From NCBI RefSeq assembly GCF_001423845.1, contig NZ_LMPM01000001.1, forward strand, positions 2,065,398-2,129,397: DNA of 64,000 bases, in the 5' to 3' direction. Positions 18,772 through 28,756 of the stretch are shown here, piece by piece. The stretch's first letter is position 1. Every line of letters begins with the position of its first letter. The notes under the pieces were generated by a model that was not told the DNA's origin, ran no database searches, and saw only the letters and a list, made by a program, of their open reading frames with translations. A program made the position numbers and the translations under genes. This DNA comes from Sphingomonas sp. Leaf357 (GTDB lineage: Bacteria > Pseudomonadota > Alphaproteobacteria > Sphingomonadales > Sphingomonadaceae).

Positions 18772-21700
18772 ATGTCCGGCCAGCACAGATCCGCACTCCC
18801 GATCCTGAAGGACAATCAGGCGCGCGCCAGTGCGCCCGATGCACATGTCTGGCTGTCGGCTTCGGCGGGAACGGGGAAGACTCAGGTGCTGGCCGCACGC
18901 GTGTTCCGGTTGTTGCTGCGCGGCACCGATCCGGGGGCGATCCTGTGCCTCACCTTCACCAAAGCAGGCGCGGCGGAAATGGCGGCGCGGATTTCCGGGC
19001 GGCTCGCGGCGTGGGTGCGCATGGCCGAGGCGGATCTGAAGAAGGATCTGTTTGCGCTCGGCGAGAACCATCTCGATCCGGATCTGATAGCGTTCGCGCG
19101 CACGTTGTTCGCCAAGGTGCTAGATGCCCCGGGCGGAGGAATCCGCATTCAGACGATCCACGGCTTCTGCCAGGGGGTGCTCGCGGCCTTCCCGATCGAG
19201 GCGGGGCTGGTGCCGGGGTTCCGGCCGCTGGAGGGGCGCGAGGAGTCTTTGCTGGCGCGCGAGACGCTGGCGGCGATGCTCACCGATGCGCCGCCGAGCG
19301 GGATCGAACAGGTCGGCAAATTGAGCCTCAGATTGGGCGAAGGCGAGGCGGAGAATTTCCTCCGCGCCTGCGCCAAGGCGCCCGAGGGAATGAGGGCGCT
19401 TCCGCCCGAGATCGGGCCGTTCCTGCGCACAAGCCTCGGCTTGCCACAGGGCGACATCGCGGTGGAGATGGCGCGTTGCGTTTCCGACGACGAGTTTGAC
19501 ACCGACGCCGTCGCCGCTATCGCTGCCGCGAACCGCGCCTGGGGTACCGCGACCGGCGGCAACCATGCCGACATCGCCGAATGCTGGATCGAGGCGAACG
19601 CCGAGATGCGCGTGCGGATGCTCGGCGACCTGATCGGCGTGCCGTTCACCGCGCAGCGCGTAGCGCGTAAATATTCCCCAAAACTGATTGCCGCGGAGCC
19701 GGATTATGCGGAGCTGGCGGAAGGCGTCGGTATGCGCTGCCTGGAGTTGCTGGCGATGGCCGAGCAGGCCGCCTATGCCGATCTTCTCGCGGAGGCGCTG
19801 ACCGTCGGGCGCGATTATGCCTCCGCCTACGCACTGGCCAAGCGTCGCGTCGGCGCGGTGGATTTCGACGATCTGATCCGAGCAACGGTCGATCTGTTCG
19901 ATCAGCCGGGCATGGGCGAATGGATCCGCTACAAGCTCGACCAGACGACCGAACATGTCCTGATCGACGAGGCGCAGGACACCAATGTCGCGCAGTGGCG
20001 CATCGTCCGCGCGTTGGCCGACGAATTCTTCACCGGGCGGGGGAGTCATGCGCCAGGCACGCGCACCCTGTTCACGGTGGGCGACCGCAAGCAGGCGATC
20101 TTCGGCTTTCAGGGCACCGACCCGCACAATTTCGAGGCGGCGGAACGCTATTTCAGCGCACGGGCGCTCGAGGCGCTGGGCGACGAGGATACCGACCCCG
20201 ACGATCGCGGGCTGCCGATGGAGCAATTGGCGCTCACCCAATCGTTCCGATCGACCCGCCCCGTGCTGGAATTCGTCGATGCGGCGATCGCAGCGGTCGG
20301 CCCGGCGGCAATGGGCGCGGCCGAAGTCGAGTTGCATGCGAGCGAGGTGCGCGGGCCGGGCACGGTGACGCTCTGGCCGCCGGTGGTGACGGGCGGCAGC
20401 GAGGAGGATGCCGAGGGCTGGATCCCGGATGCGACGCGCGCGCTGGCCGGGACCATCGCGAAGGCCGTGAAAGGCTGGCTGTACGGCCCAACGCCGTTGA
20501 TGCTCGAGAGCAAAGGGCGCCCGCTGCGGCCCGAGGACGTGATGATCCTGGTCAAGCGGCGCGGCGAACTCGCCTCGCTGATCGTCGCGCGGCTCTATGC
20601 CGAAGGCGTGCCGGTAGCGGGGGTGGATCGGCTGCGGCTCAACGCGCCGCTATCGGTGCAAGATCTGCTCGCCGCGATCCGCTTCGTGCTGCAACCGGGC
20701 GATGACCTTTCGGTGGCGAGCCTGTTGGTGTCGCCATTGATCGGATGGACGCAAGACGAGTTGATGGCCGCCGCGCCGCGCGGATCGGTCAGCTTGTGGC
20801 AGCATCTGTCCCGCACGCAGCCGCGCGAGCGGCTCGCGCCTCTGCTCGGCATGCTGGCGCGGGCGGACATCGCCACGCCGTATCGGTTTTTTGAGGAACT
20901 GCTTTCGGGCGCGCTCGACGGGCGGCGCAAGCTGCTCAGGCGGCTGGGGCAGGAGGCGCGCGACCCGATCGAGGAATTGCTCAACGCCGCGCTCGATTTC
21001 GAGACCCAGACCACGCCGTCGTTGCAGCGCTTCCTCGACTGGTTCGATCGCGGCGATGTCGAGATCGTGCGCGATCCGTCCGCACCGCTGGATGCGGTGC
21101 GCGTAATGACCGCGCATGGCGCGAAGGGGCTACAAGCGCCGCTGGTGATCCTGGCCGATGCCACCGCCGATCCGTCGCGCACGCCGACGCGGGTGCTGAA
21201 CTGGTCGCCCGACGGCGTGCAGAAGCCGGTGCCGATCTTCCGCCCGCGCGGTGGGGAGAGGAGTGGGGCTTTGGGGAGGTTGATCGAGCTGAGCGCGACG
21301 CGCGAGCTGCAGGAACATTGGCGATTGTTCTACGTCGCGGCGACGCGCGCGGAGGAGCGGCTGGTGATCGCCGGCGCGCTCGGGCCGATGGCGGGCGGGG
21401 TGCCGCCGGAGAACAGCTGGTATGCCGCCGCCGACCGCGCGTTCACGGCGATCGGCATCCCCGCGGACGCGGGCGAGCGCGTGTTCGGCGGCCATGAGCG
21501 CCAAAGCCCGGTGCCGCTGCAGCGCGGGTCCGACGAACCGCACGCCGCCATGGATGCGGTGCCGGACTGGGCACGCCGGCAGGCCCCGGTCGAAGCCAAG
21601 CCCCCGCGACCGCTCGCCCCGTCCTCGCTCGGCGAGGATGCGGTGGCCGATCCACCGCCGTCGCCGGCGATGCGAGTCGCGGCGGAGCGCGGGCGGCTGA

Positions 21701-22206
21701 TCCACGCGCTGTTCGAACGCCTGCCGGCCGTGCCGGCCGATGCGCGCGCCGATGCGGCGGACCGCTGGCTGGCGGGGGCGGGTGGCGTCGACGATGCCGC
21801 CGCGCGCGCGGACATCGCCGCCACCGTGCTGCGCGTGATCGACGCGCATACCGACCTGTTCGGGCCGGAATCGCTCGCCGAGGCACCGATCGCGGCGGTG
21901 GTGGGGGAGGGCGTCGTCGTCTCCGGCACGGTCGATCGCCTGCTGGTGACGGCCGAGCGCGTACGACTGGTCGATTTCAAGACCGGACGGCATGCGCCAG
22001 GGTCTTTGGGCGAGGTGCCGGTGTACCATCTGCGCCAAATGGCGGCCTATGTCGCGGCGCTGGGCGTGATCTTTCCCGATCGCCCGGTCGAGGCGGCGTT
22101 GCTCTACACCTCGGGCCCGACGCTGTTCGCGCTGCCGCAGGCGGTGATCGACGCGCACAAGCCCGGCTTCGCGGGGACGGAGCAAAGCTTGATCTCAAGC
22201 GCTTGA
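18772..22206 (+). CDS. addA: double-strand break repair helicase-nuclease AddA
   Basis: A 1144-residue UvrD-like helicase fused to a RecB-family nuclease. Walker A is SASAGTGKTQVLAARV near residue 30, helicase motif II LIDEAQDTN near 403-411, motif V/VI blocks include VMTAHGAKGLQAPLVIL and LFYVAATRAEERLVI, and the nuclease motif is VRLVDFKTGRHAPG near 1065-1078. Partner of AddB in recombinational repair. The start is fixed by the ATG immediately after the palindromic spacer; the preceding bases give only a weak ribosome site. Confidence 0.95.
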   Translation: MSGQHRSALPILKDNQARASAPDAHVWLSASAGTGKTQVLAARVFRLLLRGTDPGAILCLTFTKAGAAEMAARISGRLAAWVRMAEADLKKDLFALGENHLDPDLIAFARTLFAKVLDAPGGGIRIQTIHGFCQGVLAAFPIEAGLVPGFRPLEGREESLLARETLAAMLTDAPPSGIEQVGKLSLRLGEGEAENFLRACAKAPEGMRALPPEIGPFLRTSLGLPQGDIAVEMARCVSDDEFDTDAVAAIAAANRAWGTATGGNHADIAECWIEANAEMRVRMLGDLIGVPFTAQRVARKYSPKLIAAEPDYAELAEGVGMRCLELLAMAEQAAYADLLAEALTVGRDYASAYALAKRRVGAVDFDDLIRATVDLFDQPGMGEWIRYKLDQTTEHVLIDEAQDTNVAQWRIVRALADEFFTGRGSHAPGTRTLFTVGDRKQAIFGFQGTDPHNFEAAERYFSARALEALGDEDTDPDDRGLPMEQLALTQSFRSTRPVLEFVDAAIAAVGPAAMGAAEVELHASEVRGPGTVTLWPPVVTGGSEEDAEGWIPDATRALAGTIAKAVKGWLYGPTPLMLESKGRPLRPEDVMILVKRRGELASLIVARLYAEGVPVAGVDRLRLNAPLSVQDLLAAIRFVLQPGDDLSVASLLVSPLIGWTQDELMAAAPRGSVSLWQHLSRTQPRERLAPLLGMLARADIATPYRFFEELLSGALDGRRKLLRRLGQEARDPIEELLNAALDFETQTTPSLQRFLDWFDRGDVEIVRDPSAPLDAVRVMTAHGAKGLQAPLVILADATADPSRTPTRVLNWSPDGVQKPVPIFRPRGGERSGALGRLIELSATRELQEHWRLFYVAATRAEERLVIAGALGPMAGGVPPENSWYAAADRAFTAIGIPADAGERVFGGHERQSPVPLQRGSDEPHAAMDAVPDWARRQAPVEAKPPRPLAPSSLGEDAVADPPPSPAMRVAAERGRLIHALFERLPAVPADARADAADRWLAGAGGVDDAAARADIAATVLRVIDAHTDLFGPESLAEAPIAAVVGEGVVVSGTVDRLLVTAERVRLVDFKTGRHAPGSLGEVPVYHLRQMAAYVAALGVIFPDRPVEAALLYTSGPTLFALPQAVIDAHKPGFAGTEQSLISSA

Positions 22207-22279
22207 GCCTGCGACGCGCGATCCCTAGATTGGGCACAAGTTCGAAGACTAGGCCCGAGACCGGGCAGGGAGAAATATA

Positions 22280-22603
22280 ATGGCGACGAAGCAGATTACC
22301 GATGCCAGTTGGGACAGCGACGTGCTCAAGGCCGATGGCCCGGTGCTGGTCGATTTCTGGGCCGAATGGTGCGGCCCGTGCAAGATGATCGGACCGAGCC
22401 TGGAAGAGATTTCCGATGAGCTGGGCGAAAAGGTGACGATCGCCAAGCTGAACATCGACGACAATCCCGACGCGCCGGGCCGCTATGGCGTGCGGGGCAT
22501 TCCGACGATGATCCTGTTCAAGGGTGGCGTGCCCGCCGCGACCAAGGTGGGCGCGGAACCCAAGGGCCGGCTCAAGGCGTGGCTGGAGGGCGAACTGGCC
22601 TGA
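22280..22603 (+). CDS. trxA: thioredoxin
   Basis: A 107-residue thioredoxin with active site [13 protein letters not shown] (residues about 28-40) and the cis-proline region [11 protein letters not shown]. It is a general cytoplasmic disulfide reductase. A GGGAGA ribosome site precedes the ATG. It follows addA by 73 bases and ends the rightward gene cluster at a strong terminator. Confidence 0.96.
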   Translation: MATKQITDASWDSDVLKADGPVLVDFWAEWCGPCKMIGPSLEEISDELGEKVTIAKLNIDDNPDAPGRYGVRGIPTMILFKGGVPAATKVGAEPKGRLKAWLEGELA

Positions 22604-22611
22604 TGAGGCTA

Positions 22612-22646
22612 GGGGCCGGGTGTGAAAGCACCCGGCCTTTTCGTTT
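22612..22646 (+). terminator. intrinsic terminator of trxA
   Basis: GGCCGGGTG (22614-22622) pairs perfectly with CACCCGGCC (22629-22637) around a 6-base loop, followed by TTTTCGTTTT. Confidence 0.9.
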
Positions 22647-22687
22647 TAGGTGGCTCTCAGCGTAATATGAATGTCGCGTCTTGGTGG

Positions 22688-23407
22688 TTAGCCGCCGTTC
22701 GCTTGTGCAGCTTCGACCCAGTTGGAAAATTCGACGGCCAGATGCCAGCGATGCTCGGCAATCATGCGGTTCGGCATCCGCCCTGGAAACTCCACTGTCA
22801 GCAGCGCCCGAAACCCGTCGCCTTCCTGTCGGAACTGATGACGGACGCCGCCGATCACAAAACCATCCGCCAGCCGCGCGGCTCCGGCGATTTGGTGCGG
22901 GTATGACGGGTCCGGCGGTGTGTGCAGCGTGGAGATATCATCGTAATCGACAGTAAATTCTGCGGGCAAAGGCGAACCGCCCGTCGTTTCTACGACAAGT
23001 TGTCGCCCCGCCGGGTCACGCGCGATGATGTAATGGTCCGGACAAGATGCGATCATTTCGCGCTCCTTGTTCAGTGTGGTCAGGTCTTCGAACCATTGTG
23101 CAAACCGCTCGGCCGAACCGCTCGTCACCGCAATTTCGCACACGCTGAAGCGGCGAGACCTGCCAGACATCGCTACCGTCAGCCGGGAGATTCTGTCAGA
23201 CACCCATAACCCACGGTGGATCAGCGCGCGCACACCGCCGTGACCTAATGCCAACTTATGCTGTGTCAGTTCCCGACGCTGTTCGTCGAGAGGCGCCACC
23301 GAAGGTTGAAGCCGAAGCGTTTTACGAACGTTCCGCATCCGCTTTGCTTCCCATGCGAGCACGGCGTCGCGTCCTTGTGGGGAACCACCGATGATGACTT
23401 GCAGCAT
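22688..23407 (-). CDS. hypothetical protein, 239 residues
   Basis: I do not recognise the family. The protein is soluble in appearance, with conserved-looking stretches such as CPDHYIIARDPAGRQLVVETTGG and a Trp-rich C-terminus (EHRWHLAVEFSNWVEAAQ). The start at 23407 (MLQVII) is preceded by GGGAGG at proper spacing; an ATG 5 codons up would place that site inside the gene. It stands alone between trxA and mlaA. Codon use is normal for the chromosome here, but without a match its reality rests on length and the ribosome site. Confidence 0.6.
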   Translation of the reverse strand: MLQVIIGGSPQGRDAVLAWEAKRMRNVRKTLRLQPSVAPLDEQRRELTQHKLALGHGGVRALIHRGLWVSDRISRLTVAMSGRSRRFSVCEIAVTSGSAERFAQWFEDLTTLNKEREMIASCPDHYIIARDPAGRQLVVETTGGSPLPAEFTVDYDDISTLHTPPDPSYPHQIAGAARLADGFVIGGVRHQFRQEGDGFRALLTVEFPGRMPNRMIAEHRWHLAVEFSNWVEAAQANGG

Positions 23408-23551
23408 GATTCCTCCCGACAAACCTATGTCGCATTGCTGAGGAAGGTCTTCAATCGGGCGAAACGCGCACGAGTAGAGCGTTCATCACTTTCGGCCTAA
23501 AATCATGCGATTTTTTGGCATCCCCACGGCGCAACCGTCAGCTTTGCAACG

Positions 23552-24547
23552 TCAGTTCCTCGGTGCCGTCACCGGATCGCCCGGTGCCGTTTCCTGCGGT
23601 ACCGGAGCAGGGGCCGGGGCGACCGGCGGCGTGGGATATTTGCTTTTCAGCCGGATCGGGCCGGTCGGAGCTTCGGACATCGGGCTGCTGTTGCTGATCG
23701 CCTTGCCGCGCAGATGATCGATCTCGGCCTGGCGGCGCTGGAGGTAGAAGGCGCGGGTGTTGGCGTACGGATCCGGCACGTTGTCGTGCAGCGTGTGCAG
23801 CGTCTCGTCGAATTCGGCGCGGTGATCGAGCACGCCGAGCACGCCGAAGGGAATCGCGAATTGCGGCTTCGTGATGCGCTTGCCGAACGCGATCGGGAGG
23901 ATCAGGCGATCCAGCGTGCCGCCGACGAGATCGCGCACCGTCGTCGGCCCGACGATCGGCAGAAACATGAACGGCCCGGACGGTACGCCGTAGAAGCCGA
24001 GAGTGTTAGCGAAGCCGTTGCTGCGACGCGGCAGCTTGAAGGTCTTGCGCTTGGCCATGTCGAAGATGCCGAGCACGCCGATGGTCGAATTGATCGCGAA
24101 GCGCGCGACGGTTTCCGCCGCCTTGCCGATCTTGTGCTGCAGCACGAAGTTCACGAACACCACCGGCTCGCGCAGATTGTAGAGCACGTTGTGCACGCCG
24201 CTGCGGAAAGGGGAGGGGACGGTCCTTTTATAAGCCATCGAGATCGGACCGACCAGCGCGTCGTCCACCGCCTGCGTGGCGTTGAACGCGGTGACGTTGA
24301 TGGAGCGCAGCGGATCCGGCGCGTTGGACGGATCGCGCCCGGTGACGACGACTTCGCCCTGATCTTCGGTATGGGCCGGCGCAGGCGTGGTCTGGCTGAC
24401 GACCGGCGGCTCGATGGGCGCGGGCGTTGCGGGCGTTTCCTGCGGCGCGGCGGTCGCAGTCGGCGTCGCCTCGACCGGTTGCGGGGTGACCTGCGCCATC
24501 GGCGTTACCGCAAGCACCGTCGCGGTCGTCAGAATCAACAAGCCCAA
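23552..24547 (-). CDS. mlaA: MlaA-family outer-membrane lipid-asymmetry lipoprotein
   Basis: A 331-residue protein with the MlaA/VacJ core: DPLRSINVTAFNATQAVDDALVGP (about 79-102), LREPVVFVNFVLQ, INSTIGVLGIFDMA and GFANTLGFYGVPSGPFMFLPIVGPTTVRD. MlaA removes mislocalised phospholipids from the outer leaflet of the outer membrane. The N-terminus has an export-like stretch and a long Pro/Ala/Thr linker; I see no clear lipobox cysteine. The TTG start is backed by GAAGGG at 7 bases. The C-terminal tail is Pro-rich. Confidence 0.88.
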   Translation of the reverse strand: MGLLILTTATVLAVTPMAQVTPQPVEATPTATAAPQETPATPAPIEPPVVSQTTPAPAHTEDQGEVVVTGRDPSNAPDPLRSINVTAFNATQAVDDALVGPISMAYKRTVPSPFRSGVHNVLYNLREPVVFVNFVLQHKIGKAAETVARFAINSTIGVLGIFDMAKRKTFKLPRRSNGFANTLGFYGVPSGPFMFLPIVGPTTVRDLVGGTLDRLILPIAFGKRITKPQFAIPFGVLGVLDHRAEFDETLHTLHDNVPDPYANTRAFYLQRRQAEIDHLRGKAISNSSPMSEAPTGPIRLKSKYPTPPVAPAPAPVPQETAPGDPVTAPRN

Positions 24548-24657
24548 ATCTATGCCCTTCCCCTGATCCCCGATACGTACGGGGACTTATCCCTGAAACA
24601 TAGTCTGCGCTGATTTTGAACCGAAATCATCTACCGTCAGGGGGATGCCGCGCGGCC

Positions 24658-25266
24658 TCAGGTGAGCGGAATCATCACGCTGGCGGCGAATGCCGGCCGC
24701 TCCCGCAGCCGATCGTACCAATTCCGGACATGGCGCAGCGGCGGGCGGACGATATCGAGCGTGAACCAGGTGTGGATATAGACGCCCATCGGCACGTCGC
24801 CGAGGCCGAAACCGTCGCCCGACAGCCAAGGCCGATCCGCCAGCGTCGTATCGAGGACGGCCAGCAGTTTCGCGCAGGCCTCCGCCGATCCGGCGATCGC
24901 CGCTGCGTCGCGATCCCGCGGGGCCTTGCGGACCAGATGCAGGAACGCGTCGCGCTGGGCATCGGCATAGGCGAATTGCCAGTCCATCCAGCGATCGGAC
25001 CGTGCCCGGATCGCCGGATCGTCGGGCCAGAATGCGGGAGCGTGTGCGGCGGCGAGGTAGCGCAGGATCGCGTTCGATTCCCACAGCACGAAGCCATCAT
25101 CCTCGATCGTCGGGACCAGCGCATTGGGGTTGAGCGCGAGATAGTCCGCGCTCATGCCGAACCGTCCGCCGACATCGTGCCGGACGAACGGCAGGCCGAT
25201 CTCCTCGGCGAACCATGCCACTTTCTTGACGTTGTGCGAGTTCAGCCGGCCCCAGATCGTCAGCAT
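24658..25266 (-). CDS. glutathione S-transferase family protein
   Basis: A 202-residue GST: thioredoxin-like N-terminal domain (MLTIWGRLNSHNVKKVAWFAEEIGLPF, then NALVPTIEDDGFVLWESNAILRYLA with the glutathione-binding ESNAI) and an all-helical C-terminal domain ending in RPAFAASV. Substrate is unknown. The ATG at 25266 is the canonical GST N-terminus; the frame continues upstream only as a shadow of the neighbouring gene. It lies 5 bases after the upstream phosphatase gene, so an argJ-phosphatase-gst operon is likely. Confidence 0.9.
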   Translation of the reverse strand: MLTIWGRLNSHNVKKVAWFAEEIGLPFVRHDVGGRFGMSADYLALNPNALVPTIEDDGFVLWESNAILRYLAAAHAPAFWPDDPAIRARSDRWMDWQFAYADAQRDAFLHLVRKAPRDRDAAAIAGSAEACAKLLAVLDTTLADRPWLSGDGFGLGDVPMGVYIHTWFTLDIVRPPLRHVRNWYDRLRERPAFAASVMIPLT

Positions 25267-25271
25267 GCGGC

Positions 25272-26075
25272 TCAGCCGAACAGCACGCGCGCCGCGTGGT
25301 CCCACAAGGCCGGCGATGCCGCGCCGATCATGCCGCGCCGCGTGTCGCCGACGCGATAGTCGCTGCCATCGGGGCGGCGGACCACGCCGCCGGCCTCGGC
25401 GACGAACAGCGCGCCCGCCGCGTGATCCCAGGGCAAAGTGCGGTTGAACAAAGCGATGTCGTTCGTGCCGAGCACGAGCCGGGGATATTGTTCGGCGGCG
25501 CAGCGCGGGATCGCCGTCAGCGTGAGTTCGCGGTCCGCGCGGCGAGCGATGTCGGCGCGTTCTTCGTCGTTCAGAAAGTACGTCGCGATGGCGGTGATCG
25601 GTAGCGCTGCTCCACTGGATTGCGCGATGATGCGCTGCCCGTCGATGAACGCGCCACCACCGCGCACCGCATGGCACAGGCGGTTCGAGACCGGATCAAG
25701 GATCCAGCCGGCCTGAGTCACGCCGTCCTCGACCAGAGCGATCATGATGCCGAACGGCGATTGGCCCGCGGCGAAGTTGTTAGTGCCGTCGATCGGATCG
25801 ATGATCCACACCCGGCCGCGATCGATGCCGTCGATCAGCGTGGGATCGGCTGCGCAAGCTTCCTCACCGACGATTCGCGCCGCCGGATCGAGCGCGGCGA
25901 GACCGGCGGTCAACGCATCCTCGCTCTCGCGATCGGCGATCGTAACGAGATCGTCGGGTGCCTTTTCCTCGATTTCGGCGGCGGCGAGGTTCCGGAAGCG
26001 CGGCAGCACGATATCGTGTGCGACCCGGCGCATCAGCGCGACGACGGCGTCGTGACGCTCGCTCGACTGAGCCAT
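25272..26075 (-). CDS. inositol monophosphatase family phosphatase
   Basis: A 267-residue lithium-sensitive-phosphatase-fold enzyme. Metal ligands are visible in VGEEA (70-72), DPIDGTNNF (93-101) and the late WDHAAGALFVAEAGG. The family includes inositol monophosphatase, histidinol phosphatase (HisN) and 3'(2'),5'-bisphosphate nucleotidase; sequence alone does not choose. The ATG overlaps the argJ stop as ATGA, so translation is coupled. A role in amino-acid synthesis is possible because of argJ, but this is inference. Confidence 0.9.
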   Translation of the reverse strand: MAQSSERHDAVVALMRRVAHDIVLPRFRNLAAAEIEEKAPDDLVTIADRESEDALTAGLAALDPAARIVGEEACAADPTLIDGIDRGRVWIIDPIDGTNNFAAGQSPFGIMIALVEDGVTQAGWILDPVSNRLCHAVRGGGAFIDGQRIIAQSSGAALPITAIATYFLNDEERADIARRADRELTLTAIPRCAAEQYPRLVLGTNDIALFNRTLPWDHAAGALFVAEAGGVVRRPDGSDYRVGDTRRGMIGAASPALWDHAARVLFG

Positions 26076-27295
26076 CACGAGCGATAGTCCGCGTTGATCG
26101 AGATGTAGCCGTGCGTCAGATCGCAGGTCCATACCGTGGCGCGGCCCTCGCCGAGGCCCAGGTCCACGCCGACATCCACGTCGCTCCCTTTCAGATGCGC
26201 CGCGACCGGAGTCTCGTCATAGCCCGCGACCGCCAGGCCGCCTTCGGCGACCTGTGTTTCGCCGAAGCGGATCGCGAGCTTGTCGCGCTCCGCCGCTTCG
26301 CCGGCCTTGCCCACCGCCATCACGACGCGGCCCCAATTGGCGTCCTCCCCGGCGATCGCGGTCTTCACCAGCGGCGAGTTGGCGATGCTCATCGCGATGC
26401 GGTGCGCGCTGCGATCGCTTTCCGCGCCGGTCACGTCGATGCGGATGAACTTCGTCGCGCCCTCGCCGTCGCGGACGACGAATTGCGCGAGTTGGCGGCA
26501 CAGATCGGCGAGTGCGGCGGCGAAGGCATCCGCGCCGTCATCGTCCGACGAAACGAGCGGGGTGTTGCCGGCCTTGCCGGTCGCGAAGGCCAGAACGGTG
26601 TCGCTGGTCGAGGTATCGCTGTCCACCGTGATGCAGGAGAAGGTCTGGGCGTTGGCGGCGGTCAGGCACCCTTGCAGGAACGCCGGATCGACGGCGGCAT
26701 CGGTGAAGACGAAGCCGAGCATCGTCGCCATGTCCGGCGCGATCATGCCCGATCCCTTGATGATGCCGACGAGGTTGACCGTTTTTCCCTGCACGATCGC
26801 GGAGGTCGTCGCGGCCTTGGGGAATGTGTCGGTCGTGCCGATCGTGTCGGTCGCGTCCCGCCAGCTGCAGATGTCCGCGACGAAGGCGGCGTCGAGCCCG
26901 GCCTCGGCCTTGTCGATCGGCAAGGGCACGCCGATCACGCCAGTGGAGGCGACGAAGATGTCCGACGGCTGGCAGCCGAGATACGTCGCCGTGCGCGCGG
27001 CGATCGCCTCGACCGCGGCGCGACCCCGATGGCCGGTGAAGGCGTTGGAATTGCCGGCATTGACCACCAGCGCCCGTGCCTGACCGAGGGTCAGCGCCTT
27101 GCGGCACCATTCGACTTCCGGCGAAGGGCATTTGCTCTGCGTCGTCACGCCGGCGACCGTCGTGCCCGCATCGAGCGTGACGAAGGTCAGGTCGCAGCGG
27201 TCCCATGTCTTGTACCGCGCGCGGGCGACGCGTGGCGCGACGCCGGCAATGGCGGGCAGGACGGGGAAGGGCGTGGCGAGGGGGGAGATGGTCAT
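26075..27295 (-). CDS. argJ: bifunctional glutamate N-acetyltransferase/amino-acid acetyltransferase
   Basis: A 406-residue ArgJ. The self-cleavage region IAPDMATMLGFVFTDA with its nucleophilic threonine is intact near the middle, and the family blocks NAGNSNAFTGHRG, KGSGM and the C-terminal GYISINADYRS are present. It recycles the acetyl group from N-acetylornithine to glutamate in arginine synthesis. I start it at MTISPL (27295, after GGGGGAG); the open frame extends 48 codons into the palindromic repeat upstream, an artefact of the repeat. Confidence 0.96.
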   Translation of the reverse strand: MTISPLATPFPVLPAIAGVAPRVARARYKTWDRCDLTFVTLDAGTTVAGVTTQSKCPSPEVEWCRKALTLGQARALVVNAGNSNAFTGHRGRAAVEAIAARTATYLGCQPSDIFVASTGVIGVPLPIDKAEAGLDAAFVADICSWRDATDTIGTTDTFPKAATTSAIVQGKTVNLVGIIKGSGMIAPDMATMLGFVFTDAAVDPAFLQGCLTAANAQTFSCITVDSDTSTSDTVLAFATGKAGNTPLVSSDDDGADAFAAALADLCRQLAQFVVRDGEGATKFIRIDVTGAESDRSAHRIAMSIANSPLVKTAIAGEDANWGRVVMAVGKAGEAAERDKLAIRFGETQVAEGGLAVAGYDETPVAAHLKGSDVDVGVDLGLGEGRATVWTCDLTHGYISINADYRS

Positions 27296-27335
27296 GCGCG
27301 CCCTCATAGAGGGCGTGCCGCCGATTCCCAACACT

Positions 27336-27443
27336 CCGTCATCCTGAACTTGTTTCAGGATCCAGGCGCGGTCACAGGCCAAAAAGACCATGGCCGTGGG
27401 GCGGATGACCGCGCCTGGATGCTGAAACAAGTTCAGCATGACG
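27336..27443. repeat. palindromic intergenic repeat, copy C
   Basis: Arms at 27336-27373 and 27407-27443 are inverted and nearly identical: CCGTCATCCTGAACTTG, TTTCAGGATCC and GGCGCGGTC on the left. The centre is about 33 bases. Copies B (6384) and D (31944) share the same outer arm. Located between argJ and the dehydrogenase gene. Confidence 0.8.
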
Positions 27444-27471
27444 GGAAGTCAAGACGGTATGGGGGCGATCC

Positions 27472-28599
27472 TCAAACCTGCGGCGTGATCAGATACTTCT
27501 CGCCCGTCGCGCGTTTGTTGTACGCGGCGATGGTCTTGGGATCGATCGCCTCGGCCAGCGTGATGCGGCTGGTATAGGCGCTGGCGAAGGTGGTCTTGAG
27601 TTCGGCCCCCACCTTGTCGCGCAGCCTGGCGGTTTCCTCCTGCCCGACGCGCTGCAGGAAATAGGTCAGCAGATAGCCGCCGATCCCCCACGACATGCCG
27701 AAGCCGCGCGTCAATTCGGTCGGCGCGGTGTTGAGGCCACCATAGAGATAGACCTGCTTGTACTGGGTCGAACCATAGGGGCCGTTGGCCTTCTGAGTCT
27801 TGAGCGCGGCGGCTTCCATCGCGGTCAGGATCTGGTTGGCGAGGCGTCCGCCGCCGGTCGCGTCGAATGCCAGGAACGCCTGGGTCTCGCCGATCGCGGC
27901 GACCAGCTCGGTGTGGAAATCGGGCTGGCTCGAATCGCAGACATATTTGGCGCCAAGCGATTTGAGCAGGTCGACCTGCTCCTGGCTGCGCACGATGTTG
28001 ACCAGATCGACGCCCTCGGCGAGGCAGAGCTTGACCAGCATCTGGCCGAGATTGGAGGCGGCGGCGGTGTGGATCAGCGCCTTGTAGCCGTCGAGGCGCA
28101 TCGTTCCGATCATGCTGAGCGCGGTCAGCGGGTTGACGAACGACGATGCCCCTTCCTCGGCCGACGTGCCTTCGGGCACGACCATGCACGCGGTCGCCTT
28201 GGCGGTGCGATAGGTCGAGTACATGCCGCCGCCGGCGAGTGCGACGGTCTTGCCGAGCAGGGCCTGTGCGGCTGGCGCGGAGCCGGCCTTGACCACCAGC
28301 CCGGCGCCTTCGTTGCCGATCGGGATCGCAATACCCTTGCGCGCGGCGACCGCGCGGGCGAGCTTTTCGGGAATCGGTGCGGAGGCGCTGTCGGTACCGG
28401 CCTCGAACGCATCGCCATCGGCCACCGTCAGCATCACGCCGAGATCGGACGGGTTGATCGGCGCGGCATCGACTCGGATCAGCACCTCGTCATCGCCGGG
28501 CTCGCCGACGGGCACGGTGCGCATCGCCAGTTCGAGGCGGCCATCCTCGGTGACGGTGGAGAAGAGCTGCTTGCCTTCGGTGGGGATCGTGTCGGTCAT
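27472..28599 (-). CDS. zinc-type alcohol dehydrogenase/quinone oxidoreductase (MDR) family protein
   Basis: A 375-residue medium-chain reductase. It has the GroES-like N-terminal domain (DEVLIRVDAAPINPSDLG, GNEGAGLVVKAG) and a Rossmann domain with HTAAASNLGQMLVKLC in place of the usual AAxGGVG loop. No structural or catalytic zinc Cys set is apparent, so a quinone-oxidoreductase-like NADPH enzyme is more likely than a zinc alcohol dehydrogenase. Substrate unknown. ATG at 28599 follows AGGAG. Confidence 0.85.
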   Translation of the reverse strand: MTDTIPTEGKQLFSTVTEDGRLELAMRTVPVGEPGDDEVLIRVDAAPINPSDLGVMLTVADGDAFEAGTDSASAPIPEKLARAVAARKGIAIPIGNEGAGLVVKAGSAPAAQALLGKTVALAGGGMYSTYRTAKATACMVVPEGTSAEEGASSFVNPLTALSMIGTMRLDGYKALIHTAAASNLGQMLVKLCLAEGVDLVNIVRSQEQVDLLKSLGAKYVCDSSQPDFHTELVAAIGETQAFLAFDATGGGRLANQILTAMEAAALKTQKANGPYGSTQYKQVYLYGGLNTAPTELTRGFGMSWGIGGYLLTYFLQRVGQEETARLRDKVGAELKTTFASAYTSRITLAEAIDPKTIAAYNKRATGEKYLITPQV

Positions 28600-28756
28600 G
28601 TGAAATCCTGCTCCTGCGGTTCTGATGCGTGGGTATGGAGGCTGGCCGCGTTTGACCAGTGGCTTTTTGCAACTGGCTGCTCAGGGCGTTCGATTCCGCC
28701 CCGGTTGCGAACGGTCCGAACACGCACGTGAGTGGACGGCGGCGCTTTCAGTCCCT

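Noticed and set aside
24566-24585. TCCCCG/CGGGGA hairpin before mlaA as terminator
   Set aside because: Short stem with no T-run in either direction; it lies in a promoter region and may be chance.
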